In this document: one piece after another, positions 1 through 7,180 of the stretch
Layout: the number at the start of each line of letters is the position of its first letter
Numbering within the stretch: the stretch's first letter is position 1
From: an uncultured Collinsella sp.
GTDB lineage: Bacteria; Actinomycetota; Coriobacteriia; Coriobacteriales; Coriobacteriaceae
Assembly: GCA_900546825.1 (NCBI GenBank)
Contig: UREE01000008.1
Coordinates: forward strand, 1-44,483
Direction: 5' to 3'
DNA: 44,483 nt
Made by a program: the position numbers and the translations under genes
Notes under the pieces: model-generated
What the model saw: the letters and a program-made list of their open reading frames with translations, nothing else
What the model was told of the DNA's origin: nothing
The model's database searches: none

Positions 1-1541
1 CCTATTGACACCAATGGCACGATAGCCCGAGCACGGGCATGCACCTTAAACGGACGCAGCCCAACAGCGAGCGAAGCCGTAGACGCCACGCCGCAAAACA
101 GGACCGGCACAGCCATCAACGGAACGCGTATGCACCTCCATGCCGAGATATAGATAAAAGACCATTCCGCAGCAGACAGTATCGCCCACATGCACGGACC
201 TCCGAGCTCAATCGCCTCACCTGCTCTATCCAGCGCAGCTTCACGATTCGGTTTTCCACCCGCGTAGCGTAGCGACAGAAGCAGTCCGAGACCCAATGCA
301 TAGCTTGAGAGAGAAAAGGCGACAGCCCACGAAACACCGGATCCCCAATCGCTATCCGCCATTACCAACGGGCCAGCCGCAAGGAGGATAAAAAATAATG
401 TGAGCAGGTATCGAAACAGCCGGCGCGTTCGAGCTGATGCCAGCATATCGTCAGCATGCCGCTGCGGCAGCTCATGCCCTACAGTATCACCCTCACCCGC
501 AAACAACGCCACGAGCTCGCGTGAGCCCGCAACCGACGCCTTCCCGTATGCTCGGTGAAGCGTTGTTCGCACCGTCGATGGCTTCGTATCCGTCTCCTTG
601 GCAATTTCCGCCGGCGTTTTCCCTTTGAGCAGCAGTCGAACAAACTGCTCTTCTCTAGGCGACAGGGCAGGGGAAAACGCCTCCGCATCGAATGGGTCAG
701 ACGCGTGGGCGATATCCGAATTGTTGTCCCGTTTTCTCCTTAGTAACATGCATACGAAGGCAGCGGCGATAGCAGACCCCATCGCAAGCAATGCAATGAT
801 CGCGGCATCGCTTGCGAAGTATGCCGTCTCAACAGCCGGAATAAGGCCAATAGGAACTGCTACGAGCACAGAACAGGCAAACACGTCGCGCCGTCCATGG
901 CCAAAGGCACGAGGGCGGCAAAACAGCGGGGCCACAGCCAATGCGAGATAGACCAACGGAATTAAAAGCGCGAGGCCAATTGACACGGCCGAAACAGAGG
1001 GTATCCCCCATGGCTCGGGGACAATTCTCCATGAAACTCGACAGCAAAACAGCAGGCAAGACATGACGGCTACTGTTTCTGTAAAAATCGCGTTCTGCAG
1101 GCGACGATTCTCTCTTTCGTCGGTCGGCGTCGCCCCCTGCGTCAAAGGAGAGCCCGCCGTGTCCCAAATAACATATGAGAGGAGCAACGCCCCAGCAAAG
1201 CACGAGACGCACGAAACGCCATGCAACAGCCAGATCGGTGCAAACACGAATGGAATAGAATCTCCGCGAGCATAGAAGGCCAAGTCAACCCACGCGGGAA
1301 CCGTTGCAATAACACCAAGGAAAACACCGATAGCACCGAGATGCCTCGGCCGTCTCATTCCCCCCTTGCATAGCGCAGCACCATGAACAAACGCGGCGAG
1401 GCATGCGCCCAGGATAACGAGCCAGGTCATTGCACCTGACGCCAGGCCGATTGAAGATGAAAACCGGTGATAAGGGGTGACCGCCATTACGACAAGCGCA
1501 ATGGCGCAGGCAGATGTAGCAGAACGGCGGGAAAAAAGCAT
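1..1541 (-). CDS. Polytopic membrane LuxR-family regulator, truncated by the window edge
   Basis: The reverse strand is open without a stop from an ATG at 1541 to base 1, at least 513 codons; the end lies outside the window. A GGAGG sits 4 bases before the ATG. Residues 1 to about 270 contain around seven hydrophobic segments. Residues 293 to about 347 are a LuxR-type helix-turn-helix: it begins LSPREEQFVRLLLKGKT and continues through AEIAKET and STVRTTLHRAYGKA. Unusually, after this domain the protein continues with more hydrophobic segments (for example LFRYLLTLFFILLAAG near residue 374). In the membrane-LuxR proteins common in Coriobacteriia the HTH domain is normally C-terminal, so this may be a tandem fusion of two membrane-HTH units. 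Ligand and target are unknown. The family call is firm; the second half is unexplained. Confidence 0.8.
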   Translation of the reverse strand, partial: MLFSRRSATSACAIALVVMAVTPYHRFSSSIGLASGAMTWLVILGACLAAFVHGAALCKGGMRRPRHLGAIGVFLGVIATVPAWVDLAFYARGDSIPFVFAPIWLLHGVSCVSCFAGALLLSYVIWDTAGSPLTQGATPTDERENRRLQNAIFTETVAVMSCLLFCCRVSWRIVPEPWGIPSVSAVSIGLALLIPLVYLALAVAPLFCRPRAFGHGRRDVFACSVLVAVPIGLIPAVETAYFASDAAIIALLAMGSAIAAAFVCMLLRRKRDNNSDIAHASDPFDAEAFSPALSPREEQFVRLLLKGKTPAEIAKETDTKPSTVRTTLHRAYGKASVAGSRELVALFAGEGDTVGHELPQRHADDMLASARTRRLFRYLLTLFFILLAAGPLVMADSDWGSGVSWAVAFSLSSYALGLGLLLSLRYAGGKPNREAALDRAGEAIELGGPCMWAILSAAEWSFIYISAWRCIRVPLMAVPVLFCGVASTASLAVGLRPFKVHARARAIVPLVSI

Positions 1542-1680
1542 ATGGCCTCCATAGCGTGTCATTATATCGCTCGAGCCGCTCGTTTATCTCTGTTCCCACA
1601 CCAGCCAGCATCAACGATTCAGGCGAACTCCAATCCGAGCCAGATCACGGTCCAGCTTTTGTCCGCAGTCCCCGCTCCAA

Positions 1681-1826
1681 AATGGGATGCGGTTTCCTTT
1701 TGAGCGCCGGTTCGGAAAGTCCGTCCCGTTCCAGGCCATTATTCTGGGATGCAGCTTCCGCAAGCTGCCCCCTTTGGAAAGCGCATCCCATTATTTGGTT
1801 GAAAACCGGTCCCCCACTTTCCGAAC
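1681..1826. repeat. Composite palindrome, copy A
   Basis: The 17-base arms at 1681-1697 (AATGGGATGCGGTTTCC) and 1776-1792 pair at 16 of 17 positions. A second pair, GTTCGGAAAGT at 1710-1720 and its exact reverse complement at 1816-1826, interlocks with the first. The arms resemble those of the element at 43791-43902. Confidence 0.7.
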
Positions 1827-1890
1827 GAGCCGAAACGACCCGAACCGATCGGGCCACCTCATCCCCGTTTCCTCGCCATCTGCCCGAGCG

Positions 1891-1899
1891 TGCTACACT
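1891..1899 (+). promoter_or_regulatory. Candidate extended -10 promoter for the kinase cluster
   Basis: TGCTACACT is an extended -10 (TGn plus TACACT). The same nine bases occur on the reverse strand directly upstream of the tRNA-Arg gene (18786-18794), which supports their use as a promoter. No good -35 hexamer is visible. Confidence 0.45.
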
Positions 1900-1979
1900 A
1901 GCAGCATCTATGCCACCGCGAACGGCTTGGCCCCGCGCCCGCCGCTCGCAAACGAACTTTAAACGCACGAGGGTTGGCC

Positions 1980-3833
1980 ATGCCGCTTTTCTCGCAACAT
2001 ACCGCCCGGTTCTCGCCGGACGTTCCTTTGGAGGGCACCAGCTCTCGCGAGCTGCTCAAGCGGTACCAGCCGCTCGAGACGCTTGCGACCGGCGGTTTTG
2101 GCTCCATCGAGATCTGCCGCGACACGCACCTGCGCCGCCGCGTCGCCATTAAGCGCATCCCCCTTATCAACGGTTCCGGCATGCCCGCCAGCGACATCAT
2201 GGATGTCCTGCGCGAGGCGCACACTGCCGCTATGCTTCAACATCCCAATATCGTGCAGGTTATCGACTTTACGCACGACACCGCCTATGCCTACCTGGTT
2301 ATGGAATATGTCGATGGCATGTCGCTAGCCGAGTTTTTGCATCGCGTGGACGGCCACTCACTTACCTTTGACGAGGCCGCGGCCATTGCCGATGCCCTGG
2401 GCCAGGCGCTCACCTTCGCCCATAGTAATGGCGTACTCCACCTGGACATTAAGCCCGCCAACGTGCTCATCGACCACTCGGGCAATGTAAAGCTCACCGA
2501 CTTTGGCATGGCGCGGCTGTCGTCCGCCGGTGGCTTTGGCGGCTCGCGCGGCGGCACCATCGGCTACATGCCGCCCGAGCAGCTCGATATCGAGACCGGC
2601 ACGGTCGACGAACGCGCTGATGTCTTTGCCCTTGCCTGCGTTATCTATGAGGGCTTGTGCGGCAGCGCCCCCTTTATAGCGGCCACGCCCGCCGACTCGC
2701 TCGACCGTATCATCGGCGGCGCCACCTATCCCAGCGAGCTGATACCACACTTCCCCCCGGGAGCCGAGGCCACGCTCATGAGCGCGCTCTCCCCCATGCC
2801 GCAGGACCGCCCCAGCAGCATCGAGACATTTTGCGACCAGCTCCTTGCCGGTCTGGGCAGCGTACGCGAGGGCCGTCGCAGCTTGGAGCAAATGGTTGGC
2901 GAGCTTTCGGATGACGAGCAGGAGCTCGACGATATCGAGCCGTCGTACTACGAGGACGACGCCATCGAGGTCGACCCCGCACTCGGCTGGGCGGGCACGC
3001 GCTGGAGCCATGCGCGCGACTACACCATGCGCGCTATCTCGGCGCTAGCGTGCGGCACCTTTAGCTTTTTGCTGATGCAAACGGCTGGGGTCGCGGCGCT
3101 TCCCGGCCTGGTCATTGCGGCTATCGCGATCGGAGCGGCGGCCGGCCTGGCCCCCCAGATTGGCTCGGCCATCTCGGCCGTGGGCTTTTTGGTGCTCATG
3201 GCAAACGCCACCATGCAGGCACAGGGCATCCTGTCGATGTTGCCCGTCGCGGTGATCTTTGCCGCCGCTATGTCCGGTTGGTGGATCGCCTGGGGTCGCA
3301 CCGAGGCTGCCGCGAGCTCCGCACTCACCTGTGCACTCGCGCTTGGCTGTCTGACCGGCAATACCTTCCTGGCAGCTGGGGTCACCGCCGGCGTCGCGTC
3401 ATTTTGGCTCGGCCCGGCAAGCGCCGCCGCGGCAACGGGCATGGGCGCACTTTTTGCCCGTCTGGCCACGGTCGCGCTTTCAGCCGGAGGCGTGCTGGGG
3501 CTCGGCAACGTTGCCGCAGCGCTGGGAGACCCACTCCTTTGGGCTGCCTTTGTGCTGGTAGCGGCAACTGCCGCGGCGTCATCTGCGCTGCTCAATGCCC
3601 ATGCCAAGCGTGCCGATCAGGGCTCAAACCTTGCCGCAATCGCCGCCATCGCTTTCACCGGCATCGGCTGCGCAGCGGCGTCCTGTCTTGCACACCATAT
3701 GGAAATTGCCAGCCTTGCAGCCGCGGTCGTCGCCAAGGCGGCGGTTGCGGGAACCCTATCCTCTATAATCGTTGGGATATGCCTATATTTGCTCGGATAC
3801 CAAAGAACCTATACGGAGAGTGATCTTTCGTGA
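1980..3833 (+). CDS. Ser/Thr protein kinase with polytopic C-terminal membrane domain
   Basis: Predicted 617-residue membrane kinase. The ATG at 1980 is preceded by GAGGG six bases upstream; an in-frame TTG at 1974 would leave no spacing. Residues of about 27-285 form a Hanks-type kinase domain: a glycine-rich loop (ATGGFGS), VAIKRI with the ATP-binding lysine, the catalytic loop HLDIKPANV, DFG (TDFGMARL) and a PPEQ in place of APE. The catalytic HRD arginine is replaced by leucine (HLD), which may change how the kinase is activated. An acidic linker follows, then about eight hydrophobic segments from residue 345 to the end; there is no PASTA domain. The stop overlaps the next start by four bases (GTGA), so it is coupled to the FHA genes, its likely substrates. 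It occupies the place of a PknA-like second kinase but sits first in the cluster. Confidence 0.9.
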   Translation: MPLFSQHTARFSPDVPLEGTSSRELLKRYQPLETLATGGFGSIEICRDTHLRRRVAIKRIPLINGSGMPASDIMDVLREAHTAAMLQHPNIVQVIDFTHDTAYAYLVMEYVDGMSLAEFLHRVDGHSLTFDEAAAIADALGQALTFAHSNGVLHLDIKPANVLIDHSGNVKLTDFGMARLSSAGGFGGSRGGTIGYMPPEQLDIETGTVDERADVFALACVIYEGLCGSAPFIAATPADSLDRIIGGATYPSELIPHFPPGAEATLMSALSPMPQDRPSSIETFCDQLLAGLGSVREGRRSLEQMVGELSDDEQELDDIEPSYYEDDAIEVDPALGWAGTRWSHARDYTMRAISALACGTFSFLLMQTAGVAALPGLVIAAIAIGAAAGLAPQIGSAISAVGFLVLMANATMQAQGILSMLPVAVIFAAAMSGWWIAWGRTEAAASSALTCALALGCLTGNTFLAAGVTAGVASFWLGPASAAAATGMGALFARLATVALSAGGVLGLGNVAAALGDPLLWAAFVLVAATAAASSALLNAHAKRADQGSNLAAIAAIAFTGIGCAAASCLAHHMEIASLAAAVVAKAAVAGTLSSIIVGICLYLLGYQRTYTESDLS

Positions 3834-4810
3834 ACTTCCTGAACATCTTCGAGGACCACGTGGCCGGCATCTTCGGTGCCACCCGTGCCCCGTTCTCCTT
3901 TAAGAAGCTTGCCAAGCAGGCCGCTCGCGACATGGAGGATCAGACTCTGGTGATCAATGGCGTCAACACGGCGCCGGCACTCTATACCATCCTGATCGCC
4001 GCCGACGACGACCCCATGCTCGCCCCGTTCTACCCCGAGCTTTCGCGCGAGGTCCGCGAGTTCGTGAAGGCGCAGGCCGAAAAGCGCCGTTATGTCTTTG
4101 TCGGCGAGCCCCTTGTGCGCTTTATGATCGATCCGCAGCTGCGTGCCGGCAAGTTCTCGGTCTTTGCCGAGAACGTCGATGCCCCCACGCTCGGCCGCCT
4201 GTACGAAGAAGAGCGCGCCTATCAAAACGGTCTGGGCCAAAACAACTCCGCCGCAAGCCGTGCCGCCAGCGCCCCGCGCGCCGGCCAGCAGCAGTTTGCT
4301 GCCCCGCAGCAGCCGACGCCTCGCGCCGCCGCTCCCGACCCGCTTGCCGTAGCAGATCCCTTCGCGCCTAGCGTCCCCGACCCCGCCGCTCCTATCCCGG
4401 TGCCGCAGACCGTCTCGCGCGACGCGCTTGCCGGCATGGGCGGAGCCGCCGCGACCGGTGCCGCCGTGGGCCTAGGCGCCGCAGCCGGCATCGCCTCCAA
4501 CATGGCGAGCACTCGCGCCCCGCAGCGCCCGCTCGCCCAGCTCGTCGACGTCGTGAGCGGCGAGAGCCATAGCATCACCTCCGCACAGGTGACTATCGGT
4601 CGCGAGCGCTCAGTTTCCGATATTGCCCTGCGCGACCCCAACGTGTCGCGCCGCCACGCCCAGCTCACCTTTACGGGCTCGGATTGGTCGATCGAGGACC
4701 TCAATTCCACCAACGGCACGCTCGTCAACAACCGCCGCATTACGCGCTGCCCGCTGCGCAACGGCGATCTGCTGACGTTTGGCCTGAGCACCTTTGAATT
4801 TAGGGGATAG
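3830..4810 (+). CDS. fhaA: FhaA-like protein: DUF3662 domain plus C-terminal FHA domain
   Basis: 326-residue cytoplasmic adaptor. It starts with GTG overlapping the kinase stop, with GGAGAG upstream. Residues 1 to about 125 match the FhaA N-terminal (DUF3662) type, beginning MNFLNIFEDHVAGIF. Residues of about 140-240 are Ala/Pro-rich and probably disordered. Residues 245-326 are an FHA phosphothreonine-binding domain with the conserved elements IGRERSVSD, SRRHAQL and LNSTNGTLVNN. In other actinobacteria FhaA binds phosphorylated wall-synthesis and kinase partners; the order here (kinase, fhaA, fhaB, phosphatase, SEDS-PBP, PASTA kinase) implies the same role. Only six bases separate it from the next gene. 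Confidence 0.92.
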   Translation: MNFLNIFEDHVAGIFGATRAPFSFKKLAKQAARDMEDQTLVINGVNTAPALYTILIAADDDPMLAPFYPELSREVREFVKAQAEKRRYVFVGEPLVRFMIDPQLRAGKFSVFAENVDAPTLGRLYEEERAYQNGLGQNNSAASRAASAPRAGQQQFAAPQQPTPRAAAPDPLAVADPFAPSVPDPAAPIPVPQTVSRDALAGMGGAAATGAAVGLGAAAGIASNMASTRAPQRPLAQLVDVVSGESHSITSAQVTIGRERSVSDIALRDPNVSRRHAQLTFTGSDWSIEDLNSTNGTLVNNRRITRCPLRNGDLLTFGLSTFEFRG

Positions 4811-4816
4811 TCGCTT

Positions 4817-5233
4817 ATGAACATCGATATCGTCCTTTTTGCAGGCCGCATCGTCCTGGTCGCCCTGCTCTATATCTTCCTGTTCGCCGTCATGAAGACC
4901 GGCGTGGGACTTGTGCGCGGACAGCGCCGCGACTCGGCTATCTGGACGATCGATGTGGACAAGGGCCCGCGCGGCATCCGTGGCATCCACGTAGACATGC
5001 TCGGCCCCGTCATCGTCGGTCGCTCGCCATCTTCGGACATCTGCATCAACGAACCGTTCGTCTCGGCCTCGCATGCGCGCTTTTCGCTGCAGGGCCCGGC
5101 GCTCATCATCGAGGACCTCAACTCGCTTAACGGCACGCTCGTCAACGGCCGCCAGCTTGTGGAGCCTGCAACGCTGCGCGAGGGCGACGAAGTCCAGATT
5201 GGCGATGTGGTCATGAAGGTGAACCGTCGATGA
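4817..5233 (+). CDS. fhaB: FhaB/FipA-like membrane-anchored FHA protein
   Basis: 138 residues. One N-terminal membrane segment (residues about 5-25, including IVLVALLYIFLFAVM) is followed by a linker and an FHA domain (about 60-138) with VGRSPSSDI, SASHARF and LNSLNGTLVNGR. Family knowledge: FhaB/FipA proteins recruit division or envelope partners in response to threonine phosphorylation by the clustered kinases. The stop overlaps the phosphatase start by four bases (ATGA), so the two are translationally coupled. Confidence 0.92.
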   Translation: MNIDIVLFAGRIVLVALLYIFLFAVMKTGVGLVRGQRRDSAIWTIDVDKGPRGIRGIHVDMLGPVIVGRSPSSDICINEPFVSASHARFSLQGPALIIEDLNSLNGTLVNGRQLVEPATLREGDEVQIGDVVMKVNRR

Positions 5234-7164
5234 TCGACGAGGAGAACAAGTCCACAACTATGACCGAGGCACCGGCTGCCGCCACAGCTGCGCCGGCCCA
5301 CGCCGCTCCGGCGGGCTCCGCACCCGTGGAACCCGAGGACACCGTGTTCTCCCTGCCTCTTTCGCATGTAACGCATGATATTTCGGATCTCGCCGATAAC
5401 GAGGACGGAGAGAATGCCGTGGCGGCGCCCATCGGCGCACATGCTGCGGATCAGCCCACAGCGCCCGAAGCAACCCCGACGCCAGCTCATTTTGCAGAGC
5501 CCGTCGCCGCGGCAATCAACGAGAGCGCTGCGGTGTTTGCGGCACCCGAGCCCGCCGCGCCGGCGTTTCCCATAGCCCCGTCATCCGAGGTTGCGCCCGC
5601 GTCTACGCCGGTGCCCGAGGCAGGGCCATCCCCCGAGGACGACCCTGCGCCCAAGACCCCGCAGCCTGCGCCCGCAAGCGAGTCCGATGCCGTGGCCGAG
5701 CCCGCCGCCCAGTCGCAAAGCACGCCCGCGCCGTCGCACTTTGCGACACCCGAGCCTATAGACGTCAGCCCGCAAGACGACGAGTCGACCGCCCGCGTGT
5801 CCGAGAAGCCCGACTCCTCGGACATCGTCGATTCCGAATCAAACGCCGAGACCGACACCGTCTCTCCCGGTGACACAGCCGAGATCGACGTAGCCGCCGT
5901 TGAAGCCAAGCTCAAAGACCCCGGCTCGACCATGAGCTTTGAGCCCCTGACCGAGGAGCGCATCGAGACCGACTCGACCTATGATGCCGGCACCACCACG
6001 CAACTCATGTGGGGTGCCCGCTCCGACGTTGGCTGTGTGCGCCCGCACAATGAGGATTCCTACCTGGTGCAGTCGCCGCTCTTTTGCGTATGCGACGGCA
6101 TGGGCGGTCACGCCGCCGGCGAGGTAGCCTCTTCTATCGCCGTCGAGACTATTGCCAAGACGGCCCCGCAGTCCGCCGACGCAGCACGCCTGGCCGCAGC
6201 CGTCGAGGCAGCCAACGCCGCCGTAATCGAGGCGGCCCTGAACGGCCTAGGCAAGCCCGGCATGGGCTGCACAGCCACTTGCGCCTATATCGAAAACGAC
6301 ACGCTCGCCATCGCCCACGTGGGCGACTCGCGCGCCTACCTGCTCCACGAGGGCACGCTCATCCGCGTGACCCGCGACCACTCCTACGTGGAAGAACTCG
6401 TGGACGCCGGCGAGATCACGGCAGACGAGGCTCGCGTCCACCCCAACCGTTCGGTCATCACCCGTGCGCTGGGCTCAGACCCCGCCATGTATGCCGACCA
6501 CTTCACTCTGCATATCGAGGAAGGCGACCGCCTGATCCTGTGCTCTGACGGCCTTTCGAGCATGATTCCCGATAGCGATATCGAGAACATCGCCACGCAG
6601 TCCTCAACCGCGCAAATCTGCGTCGACAACCTAGTGGACGCGGCGCTTGCCGCCGGCGGCCACGACAACGTGACCGTAGTAGTCGTTGACCTGGTTGACG
6701 ATGGCGTTATGCGCGAGGCGCAACGCGTGCGTCGCCGCAACGTCACCATCGGCGTCGTCTTAGGTCTCGTCTTGGTGCTGGCGGCTGCCATCTGGGCCTA
6801 CACGGGTGTCACCGGCTCGTACTACCTGGGTACCTACCAGGGCAATGTCGCCGTCTGGCGCGGCCTGCCCGGCAAGCCACTCGGACTCAAGCTCCACTGG
6901 CTCGAAAGCGAAACCAGTATCAAGCTGTCCGACCTGCCCGAAGACACGCAAAACCGCCTCAAGGCGGGCATTCCGCAAACAAGTGTCGACGATGCGCAGG
7001 ACACGATATCCAAGTACCGCCACCAGATCGACGAGGAGCAGACCCGCCAGGTGATCGACGCGCAAACGATTCGCGACAACACCGACCAGGGATCGACCTC
7101 CGAATCAGATTCCGAGAAAACCGCCGAACAGTCCGCCGAGGCCGAAGCCTCCGATAAGAATTAG
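5230..7164 (+). CDS. pstP: PP2C-family Ser/Thr phosphatase with long disordered N-terminus
   Basis: 644 residues. Residues 1 to about 250 are Ala/Pro/Glu/Ser-rich low-complexity sequence, uncommon for PstP, which usually begins directly with the catalytic domain. The PP2C domain covers about 258-495 and keeps the metal-binding motifs: RPHNEDS, CDGMGGHAAGE, VGDSRAYL, LCSDGLS and GGHDNVTV. A membrane segment follows at about 504-527 (IGVVLGLVLVLAAAIWAY), then about 115 extracytoplasmic residues ending in a charged Ser/Glu tail. It probably reverses phosphorylation by the two clustered kinases. Because the ATG at 5230 overlaps the fhaB stop, the long N-terminal extension is probably genuinely translated, although an internal start cannot be excluded. 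Confidence 0.93.
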   Translation: MIDEENKSTTMTEAPAAATAAPAHAAPAGSAPVEPEDTVFSLPLSHVTHDISDLADNEDGENAVAAPIGAHAADQPTAPEATPTPAHFAEPVAAAINESAAVFAAPEPAAPAFPIAPSSEVAPASTPVPEAGPSPEDDPAPKTPQPAPASESDAVAEPAAQSQSTPAPSHFATPEPIDVSPQDDESTARVSEKPDSSDIVDSESNAETDTVSPGDTAEIDVAAVEAKLKDPGSTMSFEPLTEERIETDSTYDAGTTTQLMWGARSDVGCVRPHNEDSYLVQSPLFCVCDGMGGHAAGEVASSIAVETIAKTAPQSADAARLAAAVEAANAAVIEAALNGLGKPGMGCTATCAYIENDTLAIAHVGDSRAYLLHEGTLIRVTRDHSYVEELVDAGEITADEARVHPNRSVITRALGSDPAMYADHFTLHIEEGDRLILCSDGLSSMIPDSDIENIATQSSTAQICVDNLVDAALAAGGHDNVTVVVVDLVDDGVMREAQRVRRRNVTIGVVLGLVLVLAAAIWAYTGVTGSYYLGTYQGNVAVWRGLPGKPLGLKLHWLESETSIKLSDLPEDTQNRLKAGIPQTSVDDAQDTISKYRHQIDEEQTRQVIDAQTIRDNTDQGSTSESDSEKTAEQSAEAEASDKN

Positions 7165-7180
7165 AAAGGGAGTGCCGCTT

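Larger units (their letters stand above)
1542..1979. other. Intergenic region with nested inverted repeats
   Basis: No convincing gene lies between the divergent LuxR gene and the kinase gene. Its middle is a composite palindrome, listed separately, and its right end carries the candidate promoter at 1891-1899 followed by a roughly 75-base leader to the kinase start. Confidence 0.6.

Noticed and set aside
1974..1979. TTG at 1974 as the kinase start
   Set aside because: It directly abuts the GAGGG site, whereas the ATG at 1980 has proper spacing.
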